Below are positions 1 through 7,812 of a stretch of 64,000 nucleotides of DNA, piece after piece (position 1 is the stretch's first letter; each line of letters starts with the position of its first letter). Position numbers and translations under genes: made by a program. The notes under the pieces were generated by a model. The model was given only the letters and a program-made list of their open reading frames with translations. It was not told where the DNA came from and ran no database searches. The DNA comes from Mesorhizobium ciceri WSM4083 (GTDB lineage Bacteria; Pseudomonadota; Alphaproteobacteria; Rhizobiales; Rhizobiaceae), in the NCBI RefSeq assembly GCF_000519305.1, contig NZ_KI912610.1, positions 777,949 through 841,948 on the forward strand, written 5' to 3'.

Positions 1-1
1 G

Positions 2-1501
2 CTGTCGGCGGCCTTCGGCGCCTACCTGCAATCGAAGGGCCTGCAGAAAGGCGCGCGCGTCGCGCTAATGATGCCGAACGTGCTGCAATATCCGGTGGCG
101 ATGATGGCCGTCTTGCGCGCCGGTTATGTCGTGGTGAACATCAATCCGCTCTACACGCCGCGCGAACTCGAACACCAGTTGAAGGATTCCGGTGCGCAAG
201 CCATCGTCATCCTGGAGAACTTCGCCAACACCTTGCAGGCGGTGATCGCCAGGACGCCGGTCAAGCATGTGGTGGTCGCCGCGATGGGCGACATGCTTGG
301 CGGCCTGAAGGGCACCATCGTCAATTTCGTCGTGCGCCGCGTGAAGAAGATGGTGCCGGCATGGTCGCTGCCCGGCCATGTCAAGTTCAATGCGGCCATG
401 AAGGCCGGCGCCGGCATGGGCTTCAAGCCGGCCAATGTGGCAGCCGGCGATGTCGCTTTCCTGCAATATACGGGCGGCACCACGGGCGTGTCGAAGGGTG
501 CCACGCTGCTGCACAGCAACGTGCTCGCCAATGTCGCGCAGAACGCGCAGTGGATGGAGGACGCCTACACGATCAAGCCGAAACCGGCGCACCCCAACTT
601 CATCTGCGCGCTGCCGCTCTATCACATCTTCGCGCTGACGGTGAACGCGCTGATGGGCATGCAGCAGGGCGCCCGCAATGTGCTCATTCCCAACCCGCGC
701 GACATTCCCGGCTTCGTCAAGGAACTGCAGAAATATCCGGTGCACATCTTTCCGGGCCTCAACACGCTGTTCAACGCGCTGCTCAACAATGAGGATTTCC
801 GCAAGCTCGACTTCAAGCCGCTGGTGCTGACGTTGGGCGGCGGCATGGCGGTGCAGAAGGGCGTCGCCGAGCGCTGGAAGGCGCTGACCGGTTGTTCGGT
901 CACCGAAGGCTACGGCCTCTCGGAAACCTCGCCGGTGGCCACCGCCAACAAGTTCACCGCCGGCGACTTCACCGGCACTATCGGCTTGCCGCTGCCCTCG
1001 ACCGAGATCGCCATCCGCGACGACGACGGCAACAATTTGCCGCTCGGCGAGGTCGGCGAGGTCTGCATCCGGGGGCCGCAAGTGATGGCGGGCTACTGGA
1101 ACCGGCCGGATGAGACCGCCAAGGTGATGACCAAGGACGGCTACTTCAAATCCGGCGACATGGGCTTCATGGACGAACGCGGCTACACCAAGATCGTCGA
1201 CCGCAAGAAGGACATGATCCTGGTCTCGGGCTTCAATGTCTATCCCAACGAGCTCGAGGAAGTCGTGGCCATGCATCCGGGCGTGCTCGAAGTGGCGGCG
1301 GTCGGCGTGCCGGACGAGCATTCGGGCGAGGTGCCGAAGCTGTTCATCGTCAAGAAAGATCCGGCGCTGACCGCCGAAGCAATCACCGCCTTCTGCCGCG
1401 AGAACCTGACCGGCTACAAGCGGCCCAGATACATCGAATTCAGGACCGAGCTGCCGAAGACGCCGGTCGGCAAGATCCTGCGGCGAGCGCTGCGCGAATG
1501 A
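2..1501 (+). CDS. fadD: Long-chain fatty acid--CoA ligase, 3' part (5' end outside the window)
   Basis: Activates free fatty acids to acyl-CoA with ATP (adenylate then thioester), feeding beta-oxidation; FadD acts at the inner face of the cytoplasmic membrane. The reading frame is open from base 2, so about 499 residues are present and roughly 60 N-terminal ones are missing. Visible signatures are the adenylate-forming P-loop-like motif YTGGTTGVSKGA, the GYGLSETSP motif, the YFKSGDMGFMDERGY motif and the C-terminal hinge DRKKDMILVSGFNVYPNE with the catalytic lysine in TPVGKILRR. The stop overlaps an ATGA in which a downstream reading frame opens. Family assignment is firm; chain-length preference cannot be read from sequence. 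Confidence 0.93.
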   Translation: MSAAFGAYLQSKGLQKGARVALMMPNVLQYPVAMMAVLRAGYVVVNINPLYTPRELEHQLKDSGAQAIVILENFANTLQAVIARTPVKHVVVAAMGDMLGGLKGTIVNFVVRRVKKMVPAWSLPGHVKFNAAMKAGAGMGFKPANVAAGDVAFLQYTGGTTGVSKGATLLHSNVLANVAQNAQWMEDAYTIKPKPAHPNFICALPLYHIFALTVNALMGMQQGARNVLIPNPRDIPGFVKELQKYPVHIFPGLNTLFNALLNNEDFRKLDFKPLVLTLGGGMAVQKGVAERWKALTGCSVTEGYGLSETSPVATANKFTAGDFTGTIGLPLPSTEIAIRDDDGNNLPLGEVGEVCIRGPQVMAGYWNRPDETAKVMTKDGYFKSGDMGFMDERGYTKIVDRKKDMILVSGFNVYPNELEEVVAMHPGVLEVAAVGVPDEHSGEVPKLFIVKKDPALTAEAITAFCRENLTGYKRPRYIEFRTELPKTPVGKILRRALRE

Positions 1502-1572
1502 TTGCAGCCGGCGGCGCGGATGCCGTAAATGCACCTTGCCGTCCTGACCCGGCAGAATTCATCAGGACGAAC

Positions 1573-2235
1573 ATGCGCCTCGCCCCGGTGCCGTCGGTGC
1601 CTGAGATCCAGCTCTATACACCGCATCCGGCCAGTGGCCTGAGACGGCTCATAGATCCGCACCAAAGCGCTAACGACGATGACGACACGATCGAGGCGGA
1701 CAACGATGGACCTGAGCCACAGCCGCCTTACTGGGCTTATGTGTGGGCCGGCGGCGCGGTGCTTGCGCGCCACATACTGGATCACCCGCAAACGGTAGTC
1801 GGTCGCCGCGTGCTCGACCTTGGCGCCGGTTCCGGCCTTGTCGGCATTGCCGCCGCCAAGGCCGGCGCGCGCGAAGTCATCGCCGCAGAGATTGACCGCA
1901 ATGGCGTTGCTGCGATCAGCCTCAACGCGGCTGCCAACGGCGTCGAGATCATCATTGTCGACAAGGATATCACCACGGGTCCCCCGCTGGCGGTCGACCT
2001 CGTGCTCGCGGGCGATGTGTTCTACGGTCCTGAAGTCGCTCTGCGGGTTACCTCGTTCCTCGATCGCTGCCTGGCAGCCGGCATCGAAGTGCTGGCCGGC
2101 GATCCCCGTCGCGCCGATCTGCCGCTGTCACGCCTGCGGTTGCTCGCCGAATATCAGGTGCCGGATTTCGGCGACGCCAAGGGTGTCGCGAGCAAGCCAA
2201 GCGGTGTTTTTTCGTTTGAGGCGGAAGAGCGCTGA
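1573..2235 (+). CDS. Class I SAM-dependent methyltransferase, small (lysine-methyltransferase-like)
   Basis: Predicted cytosolic methyltransferase of about 220 residues. Motif I, VLDLGAGSGLVGIAAAKAGA, binds S-adenosylmethionine, followed by an acidic residue at AAEID and a DLVLAGDVFYG motif, the arrangement seen in Nnt1/ETFB-lysine-methyltransferase-type proteins, where PYWAYVWAGG precedes motif I as it does here. I place the start at ATG 1573, preceded by AGGACG, rather than at ATG 1498, which overlaps the fadD stop; the additional 25 residues look non-homologous. A protein lysine substrate (for example ETF-beta) is an inference from family resemblance only. Confidence 0.75.
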   Translation: MRLAPVPSVPEIQLYTPHPASGLRRLIDPHQSANDDDDTIEADNDGPEPQPPYWAYVWAGGAVLARHILDHPQTVVGRRVLDLGAGSGLVGIAAAKAGAREVIAAEIDRNGVAAISLNAAANGVEIIIVDKDITTGPPLAVDLVLAGDVFYGPEVALRVTSFLDRCLAAGIEVLAGDPRRADLPLSRLRLLAEYQVPDFGDAKGVASKPSGVFSFEAEER

Positions 2236-2553
2236 CGCTGAGATCAAAACCCAGTCACTCGGAATGACCGGGTTCGACCTCCATCTTTGCCGCAACGACG
2301 TTGCTGGCCGTTACCTGAAGCAGACATTCGACTGCGGCATCGCGTTGGCCGTTTTGCGCCTGATCCCGGTTATTCCGTTGGCCCCTGCCGTCCTCCAGAA
2401 GCGGACATCGGTGGTGATCAGGAGGACGCTTCAGCTTTTCCAGAACCGCTGAGCCGACAGCAACCGGTATCGCTCCCACTCCATCCGGGTTACGATGCGT
2501 GGCTGAGAACGGGCGCGGGCGCCTTGTCGAACCACCTACGTCAGGAGGGCAGC
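2236..2553. other. Intergenic stretch without a convincing gene
   Basis: This 318-base gap holds no reading frame that resembles a protein. The frame of the downstream acetyltransferase stays open back to 2287, but the extra residues are proline/arginine-rich and lack a ribosome binding site. The only structure noticed is the hairpin at 2248-2274 just after the methyltransferase stop. Confidence 0.5.
2248..2274 (+). terminator. Terminator-like hairpin after the methyltransferase gene
   Basis: AACCCAGTCA (2248-2257) and TGACCGGGTT (2265-2274) pair with one mismatch around a 7-base loop, 13 bases after the stop codon. There is no U-tract after it, so intrinsic termination is uncertain; it may only protect the 3' end. 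Confidence 0.35.
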
Positions 2554-3138
2554 GTGAAATCGCCGACAGTGAGAGTTATGGCCGCAGCCGATGAAGATTC
2601 AGCGGTCGAGATAATCGTGCTGGCGTTTGCAGCGGACCCTATGGCGCGGTGGACCTGGCCGCATGCACACCCGTACCTTGCAGCCATGCCGCGAATGGCC
2701 CGCGCGTTCGGGCGCAGGGCATTCTCTAACGGAAGCGCCTTTTGCACCGACGGCTACGCCGGGACGGCGCTGTGGCTGCCGCCCGGCGTGCATTCCGACG
2801 AGGAAGAGCTTGGCGCCGTGCTCGAGAGCACGGTTGAATCCTCTCTCGCCCCTGAAACCGCGGCCATATTCGAGCAGATGGCCACGTACCACCCGACCGA
2901 ACCGCATTGGTACTTGCCCCTGATCGGCGTCGACCCGGCGCATCAAGGCGAAGGTCACGGCGATGCCTTGATGGCGTACGCACTCGCGCAGTGCGACCGC
3001 GATCACGCGCCGGCCTATTTGGAATCCTCGAACCCGCGCAACATATCATTCTACCAGCGGCACGGCTTCGAACCGCTCGGCGCGATCCAGGTCGGTTCGT
3101 CGCCGACGCTCATCCCGATGCTGCGGCGACCTCGTTGA
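2554..3138 (+). CDS. GNAT-family N-acetyltransferase
   Basis: About 194 residues of the GCN5-related acetyltransferase fold, expected to transfer acetyl from acetyl-CoA to an amine of a small molecule or protein. The acetyl-CoA-binding core is visible as LIGVDPAHQGEGHGDALM (the V-x-P-x-x-Q-G-x-G-x-G loop, motif A), followed by the motif B region with PAYLESSNPRNISFYQRHGFE. The start is chosen at GTG 2554 because it lies six bases after a strong AGGAGGG; ATG 2578 is an in-frame alternative. The gene stands alone between plus-strand and minus-strand genes. The substrate is not predictable. Confidence 0.8.
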   Translation: MKSPTVRVMAAADEDSAVEIIVLAFAADPMARWTWPHAHPYLAAMPRMARAFGRRAFSNGSAFCTDGYAGTALWLPPGVHSDEEELGAVLESTVESSLAPETAAIFEQMATYHPTEPHWYLPLIGVDPAHQGEGHGDALMAYALAQCDRDHAPAYLESSNPRNISFYQRHGFEPLGAIQVGSSPTLIPMLRRPR

Positions 3139-3400
3139 GCGTCAGCTTGATCAGATAGTTTGATCCTATGGGACGCTTGATCCGGCATGCATTTAGGTCC
3201 CGGCGAGTTGGGGCTCGACTGCGGATCGTCCGCTTGCTGAAAACTTCAACCCGAAAGCTGCCGGTCGGGTCACGGCCCATGACAGACGAAGCGAGCGAAC
3301 TGCACGTCTGCTTCCTGAGCTGCTTCCCCGAAATCTGCCCGCTTTCCACCAATCTCAGCCGTTGGCGGGAAAGCCCAAGTTGATTTGCCCGGCGTTGAAC

Positions 3401-4132
3401 TCAGATCGTCTCCTTGACCCGTGCCGAAAGAAAGTCCGGCAGATCGGCAACCGAATCCAGGACAACGTCGGCAATCCCAGCCAGCGATTCGCGCGTACCG
3501 GTGCCGGAGAGCACGCCGACCGCCAGCCCGCAGCCGCCGGCTCGTGCCATTTCGAGGTCGTGCCTGTTGTCGCCGACCATGGCGATTTCCGCCGGCCTGA
3601 GGCCGGTGAGGTCGCTGAAGGCCAGGATGGTGTCGGGCGCCGGCTTCGGATTGGCCACCGCGTCGTAGCCATAGGCCGCGTCGAACAATTGGGCGACGCC
3701 GAGCGTGACCAGCGTCTTTTCCGCACCGCTGGTCGAGTCGTTGGTGGCGACGCCAAGCCGGTAGGACTTCCTGTGCAGTGCCGTCAGCGTGTCGACGATG
3801 CCGGGCAATGCCACAGCCATTGTCGAGCCCTGTATCGAGGTGATTTCGTTGAAGCGGGCAACCGCAAGCATCTGGTCCTCGTTGGACAGGCGTGGGAACC
3901 ACAATTCGACGACGTCGAGATTGGTGCCGGACGCAAAGATCGAGTCCGGTTTGAAGCGCTTGTTGGCGAAATCGAAGCCGGCGGCGGCCAGCAGCCTGTC
4001 GGCTTTCCAGCGATCGCCCTCGGACGCATCCATGGCCATGAAATCGGCAATGCCGAGCCAGGTGGCGTTGAAGTCGACAAGCGTTCCGTCCTTGTCGAAC
4101 AATATTCCCTTGATGTCTGCCAAACTTTTCAC
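3401..4132 (-). CDS. HAD-superfamily phosphatase, phosphoglycolate phosphatase-like
   Basis: Haloacid-dehalogenase-type hydrolase of about 243 residues. Motif I is LFDKDGTLVD near the N-terminus (nucleophile Asp and acid/base Asp), motif II is the ATND segment, motif III the KPAP lysine and motif IV the VGDNRHDLEMA metal-binding aspartates; an alpha-helical cap lies between motifs I and II, as in Gph-type enzymes. Translation starts at GTG 4132, which overlaps the pgi stop as GTGA, so it is very likely translationally coupled to pgi. Dephosphorylation of 2-phosphoglycolate or a sugar phosphate is inferred from the family and from coupling to a glycolytic isomerase. Confidence 0.85.
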   Translation of the reverse strand: MKSLADIKGILFDKDGTLVDFNATWLGIADFMAMDASEGDRWKADRLLAAAGFDFANKRFKPDSIFASGTNLDVVELWFPRLSNEDQMLAVARFNEITSIQGSTMAVALPGIVDTLTALHRKSYRLGVATNDSTSGAEKTLVTLGVAQLFDAAYGYDAVANPKPAPDTILAFSDLTGLRPAEIAMVGDNRHDLEMARAGGCGLAVGVLSGTGTRESLAGIADVVLDSVADLPDFLSARVKETI

Positions 4133-5772
4133 TCCGAGCCACGCAAATGGTGGATGAATCCCACAAGGCCAGCGGTCGATGCGTCCCGCTTGGCGGCACT
4201 TTCCTTGCCCTCCACGACAGGCAAAAGGCCGGTGGCCAGTTCCTTGCCGAGTTCGACGCCCCACTGGTCGAAGGAGTTGATGTTGAACAGCGTGCCCTCG
4301 ACGAAGACGCGGTGCTCGTAGAGCGCGATCAGCCGGCCGAAGGTGCGCGGGTCGAGTTTGCGGTAGATTATGGTCACCGAGGGCCGGTTCCCGGAGAAGA
4401 CGCGGTGCGGCGCTATCTTGTCGACATCGGCCGGCTTCATGCCCTTGGCCAGCATCTGGGCGCGGGCCTCGTCCAGCGTGCGGCCCTTCATCAGCGCTTC
4501 CGACTGCGCCAGGCAGTTGGCGAGCAGCAGATCATGCTGGTGCTTGAGATCGGGCTCGTGGCCGACGGCTGCGGCAAGGAACTCGACCGGGATGAAATCG
4601 GTGCCCTGGTGCAGCAGCTGGAAGAAGGCATGCTGGCCGTTGGTGCCGGGTTCGCCCCAGACCAGCGGTCCGGTCGGCGTCGTTGCCGCCGTGCCTTCGA
4701 GGGTGACGCTCTTGCCGTTCGATTCCATGTCGAGCTGCTGCAGATAGGCCGGCAATCTGGACAGGCGCTGGTCGTAAGGAATGACGGCGCGCGCCGGGTA
4801 GCCGCAGATGACGCGATGCCACCAGCCGACCAGCCCCAGCAGCGCCGGCAGGCTCTCCTGCACGGGTGCGGTACGGAAATGCTCGTCCATCTCATGCGCG
4901 CCATCGAGGAAGGCGCGAAAATTCCGCGGGCCGACAGCGATCATCACCGGCAGGCCGATGGCGCCCCAGAGCGAATAGCGGCCACCGACCCAGTCCCAGA
5001 AGCCGAAGACGCGATCTGGCGCGATGCCGAACTTGGCCACCAGGTCGAGCGCGGTGGAGACGGCGGCGAAATGCTTGCCGACCGCTTCCTTACCCAGGGC
5101 TTCCTGCACCCATTTCCGAGCGGTTTCGGCGTTGGTCATCGTTTCGACGGTGGTGAAGGTCTTGGAAGCGATGATGAAAAGCGTGGTCTCGGCGGACAGC
5201 CCCTTCAGCGTGTCGTGGATATGGGCGCCGTCGATGTTGGAAACGTAATGCGCGCGCGGCCCGTCATGATAGGGCGCCAGCGCCAGCGTCGCCATGGCCG
5301 GGCCGAGATCGGAACCGCCGATGCCGATGTTGACGATGTCGGTGATCTTCTTGCCGGTGGCGCCGGCCGCCTTGCCGGAGCGCACGGCATCGGCAAAGGC
5401 GCCCATGGCGTCGAGCACGGCGATGACGTCAGCCTTGACATCCTGGCCATCGACAGTGACGCCCTTGCCGGTCAGGTTGCGCAGCGCCGTGTGCAGCACG
5501 GCACGGTCCTCGGTGACGTTGATCTTCTTGCCGGCGAACATGGCGGCGCGGCGGCCTTCGAGATCGGCGGCCTGGGCGAGTTTTTCCAGCAGATCCATGG
5601 TGGTCGCGTCGACCGCGCATTTCGACCAGTCGAGCAGCAGATCGCCGTCGGTGGCGGAGAATTCCACGAACCGCTTGGGATCGGCGGCGAAGGCCTGGCG
5701 CATGCTGGCGGGCGCGGCGGCGCGATGATCGCGCAACGCGGCGAGCTGCTTTTGAAAGGACGATTGATCCAC
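4129..5772 (-). CDS. pgi: Glucose-6-phosphate isomerase
   Basis: Interconverts glucose 6-phosphate and fructose 6-phosphate in the cytosol. The 547-residue length matches the bacterial family (about 550). Both family signatures are visible: the mid-protein phosphate-binding region VNIGIGGSDLGPAM, and the pair RVFGFWDWVGGRYSLWGAIG (with the catalytic region) and FDQWGVELGKELA near the C-terminus. The start is GTG 5772, seven bases after GGAG and beginning MDQSSFQKQ; a longer frame runs up to 5886 but lacks a Shine-Dalgarno signal. It leads a two-gene operon with the downstream HAD phosphatase. Confidence 0.96.
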   Translation of the reverse strand: MDQSSFQKQLAALRDHRAAAPASMRQAFAADPKRFVEFSATDGDLLLDWSKCAVDATTMDLLEKLAQAADLEGRRAAMFAGKKINVTEDRAVLHTALRNLTGKGVTVDGQDVKADVIAVLDAMGAFADAVRSGKAAGATGKKITDIVNIGIGGSDLGPAMATLALAPYHDGPRAHYVSNIDGAHIHDTLKGLSAETTLFIIASKTFTTVETMTNAETARKWVQEALGKEAVGKHFAAVSTALDLVAKFGIAPDRVFGFWDWVGGRYSLWGAIGLPVMIAVGPRNFRAFLDGAHEMDEHFRTAPVQESLPALLGLVGWWHRVICGYPARAVIPYDQRLSRLPAYLQQLDMESNGKSVTLEGTAATTPTGPLVWGEPGTNGQHAFFQLLHQGTDFIPVEFLAAAVGHEPDLKHQHDLLLANCLAQSEALMKGRTLDEARAQMLAKGMKPADVDKIAPHRVFSGNRPSVTIIYRKLDPRTFGRLIALYEHRVFVEGTLFNINSFDQWGVELGKELATGLLPVVEGKESAAKRDASTAGLVGFIHHLRGSE

Positions 5773-6001
5773 TGCCAAACTCCGAGACCTCGAGCCATCA
5801 TTACGGACCGGATGTTTCCGGCGCGTGTCGTCGCGACAATCTATCGGGCCGAACTCCGCCCGTTTCAATGCGCAGCGATGACGCACGGAGTCACGCAGTC
5901 AGCCCACAGCGCAGCATCAAAATGGCGTGAAGGATCACTGGCATAAATCCCAACGATCAGAAAAATTGATTGGCGCAACCCCTTGTGCCACGGTTACGTT
6001 C

Positions 6002-6033
6002 GGCTGGTCCAGCCAAGCGAAAAAGGCTGGCCA
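6002..6033. promoter_or_regulatory. Inverted repeat upstream of the MocR gene, candidate autoregulatory site
   Basis: GGCTGG-T-CCAGCC (6002-6014) is a perfect short palindrome and GGCTGGCCA recurs at 6025-6033, 23 bases downstream, just before the ATG at 6049. The inner TGGTCCAG differs by one base from the TGGGCCAG units in front of the mttB-like gene, which suggests the same regulator binds both. This is pattern-based only. Confidence 0.35.
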
Positions 6034-6048
6034 TCGAGGAAATCTCCC

Positions 6049-7542
6049 ATGCCACAGCGAAACGACACGGCGATATGGTCCGGCCTGTTCCGGATTTCGG
6101 CTGAATCCGGCCAAACCCTGCAGGCGCAGATCCGCCAGGCCATCGTAGCGGCCATTCTCGACCGCCAGATCGCCGCTTCGATGCCGCTCCCTTCCTGCCG
6201 GATCCTGGCCGAAAAACTCGGCGTGGCGCGCGGAACCGTGGTGCTGGCGTTCCAGCAGCTCGTCGACCAGGGTTTCCTGGTGGCGCGCGAGCGGCGTGGT
6301 CATTTTGTCAATCCCGATGTGCTGGCGACACCGGCCAAGCCGCACCAGAAGGCGCCCGACCAGGCCAACGAGATCGACTGGAAGGCACGCCGCAAGATCG
6401 CCGCAAGCGACATGCCGCCGCCGGCCAAGCACGAGAACTGGATCAAGTCGTCCTACCCTTTCGTCTACGGTCAGTTCGACCCGGCGCTGTTCCCGACCGC
6501 CGAGTGGCGCGAGTGCAACCGCATGGCGCTTGCCGTGCTGGAAATCCGCAACTGGGCGTCCGACATGGTCGACCGCGACGATCCGCTGCTGATCGAGCAG
6601 ATCCAGGCGCGGCTCCTGCCCCGGCGCGGCATCTTTGCCAATCCGGACGAGATCATCGTCACGCTGGGCGCTCAGAACGCGCTCTACATGCTGGCGACGC
6701 TGCTGATGTCCAAAGGCTCCAAGGTGGCGATGGAGGACCCCGGCTACCCCGACGCGCGCTCGATCTTCCGCCTTGCGGGCGCTGAGATACAGCCGGTGCC
6801 GGTCGACCAGTCCGGCATCGTAACTACTTCTATTGCCAACGATTCCGGGTTCGTCTTCGTCACGCCAAGCCATCATTGCCCGACTATGGTGCCGTTGTCG
6901 GCGGAGCGGCGGCAGGATCTTCTGGCGCGCGCCAACCGCTACAACCAGATCATCATCGAGGACGGCTATGACAGCCAGCTTCTCGACGAGGCGCCGCAGC
7001 AAGCGCTGAAGAGCCTCGACCGTTCTGGCCGCGTCGTCTATGTCGGCTCGATGTCCAAGACGCTGGCTCCGGGCCTGCGGCTCGGCTACATCGTGGCGTC
7101 CGCCGGACTGATCGCGGAGCTCAGGGCGCTGCGCCGCTTCATGCTGCGTCACCCGCCGGCCAACAACCAGCGCGCCGTCGCGCTGTTCCTGTCGCTCGGC
7201 CACCACGAGGCGCTGGTGCGGCGGCTGTCTTCAGCCTTCGACGAGCGGCGCAAGCGGCTGGTCCATGCGATTTCCGCCTTCCTGCCGGAATGGCGCTCGA
7301 CCGATTCGGCCGGCGGCACGTCGCTGTGGCTCGAAGGGCCGCGCGGCACCGATTCGCGTGGGCTGGCCGAGGCGGCCGCCTCGCGCAGCGTCATCATCGA
7401 GCCAGGCGACCGTTTCTTCGATCGCACTGAAAAGCCTTCGCGTTTCATGCGGCTGGGCATCTCGTCGATCGCACTGCAGCACATCGAGCCAGGCATTCGC
7501 GAACTGGCCACGGCCGCCGGACGCAGACCCGCAGCCGCCTGA
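6049..7542 (+). CDS. MocR/PdxR-type transcription factor (GntR HTH fused to aminotransferase-like domain)
   Basis: Predicted PLP-dependent regulator of 497 residues. Residues about 15-85 form a GntR winged helix (SCRILAEKLGVARGTVVLAFQQLVDQG); residues about 130-490 are a fold-type I aminotransferase-like domain with the PLP-binding lysine K337 in SMSKTL, an aspartate in IIIEDGYDSQ (D305) and the GLRLGY segment. ATG 6049 is preferred because GAGGAA precedes it; a frame from 5983 adds unrelated residues. MocR proteins bind direct-repeat DNA and sense PLP or amino compounds. It ends in a strong terminator and is followed in the same direction by the MttB/Rieske genes, which it probably controls. 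Confidence 0.9.
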   Translation: MPQRNDTAIWSGLFRISAESGQTLQAQIRQAIVAAILDRQIAASMPLPSCRILAEKLGVARGTVVLAFQQLVDQGFLVARERRGHFVNPDVLATPAKPHQKAPDQANEIDWKARRKIAASDMPPPAKHENWIKSSYPFVYGQFDPALFPTAEWRECNRMALAVLEIRNWASDMVDRDDPLLIEQIQARLLPRRGIFANPDEIIVTLGAQNALYMLATLLMSKGSKVAMEDPGYPDARSIFRLAGAEIQPVPVDQSGIVTTSIANDSGFVFVTPSHHCPTMVPLSAERRQDLLARANRYNQIIIEDGYDSQLLDEAPQQALKSLDRSGRVVYVGSMSKTLAPGLRLGYIVASAGLIAELRALRRFMLRHPPANNQRAVALFLSLGHHEALVRRLSSAFDERRKRLVHAISAFLPEWRSTDSAGGTSLWLEGPRGTDSRGLAEAAASRSVIIEPGDRFFDRTEKPSRFMRLGISSIALQHIEPGIRELATAAGRRPAAA

Positions 7543-7562
7543 TCCATCGTTGATCTCTCGTG

Positions 7563-7594
7563 ACCGGAGCCGCTCGCAGCGGCTCCGGTATTTT
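7563..7594 (+). terminator. Rho-independent terminator of the MocR gene
   Basis: A perfect 12-bp stem (7563-7574 with 7578-7589, arm ACCGGAGCCGCT), a 3-base loop and a following ATTTTA form a strong intrinsic terminator 20 bases after the MocR stop codon. It separates the regulator transcript from the mttB-like gene. Confidence 0.85.
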
Positions 7595-7612
7595 AGTTCT
7601 GGCACATGGAAC

Positions 7613-7641
7613 TGGGCCAGCTGGCCCATACGATGGGCCAG
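7613..7641. promoter_or_regulatory. Candidate MocR operator: 16-bp palindrome plus third half-site
   Basis: TGGGCCAGCTGGCCCA (7613-7628) is a perfect palindrome and TGGGCCAG occurs again at 7634-7641, giving direct copies 21 bases apart, two helical turns. It sits between the MocR terminator and the first gene of the enzyme operon. MocR-family proteins typically bind directly repeated elements on one face of DNA, so this is a good candidate target; binding is inferred. Confidence 0.55.
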
Positions 7642-7812
7642 TGCCGGCGGCATAGTCGGCGTCAGGGGAAGAAGCAGGCCGATGGTGGACCAACCGCCAC
7701 GAGTTCCTGCCGACGAAGGTGGAGTGCTTCCATGCCAGTGGCTGTCGAACAGCAGGACACGCCGGCGAACCGTCGTCCGCAGCGCTCCGGTCTTCGCGAA
7801 ACAGGACATGCC

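Noticed and set aside
3139..3400. Possible small gene or pseudogene in the gap between the acetyltransferase and the HAD phosphatase.
   Set aside because: Short frames on both strands (60-80 residues) have no ribosome binding site and no resemblance to known proteins; I see no degraded homologue.
7600..7625. A TGGCAC element that looked like a sigma-54 -24 box upstream of the mttB-like gene.
   Set aside because: The matching -12 TTGC is absent at the needed spacing; the palindrome at 7613-7628 explains the region better.
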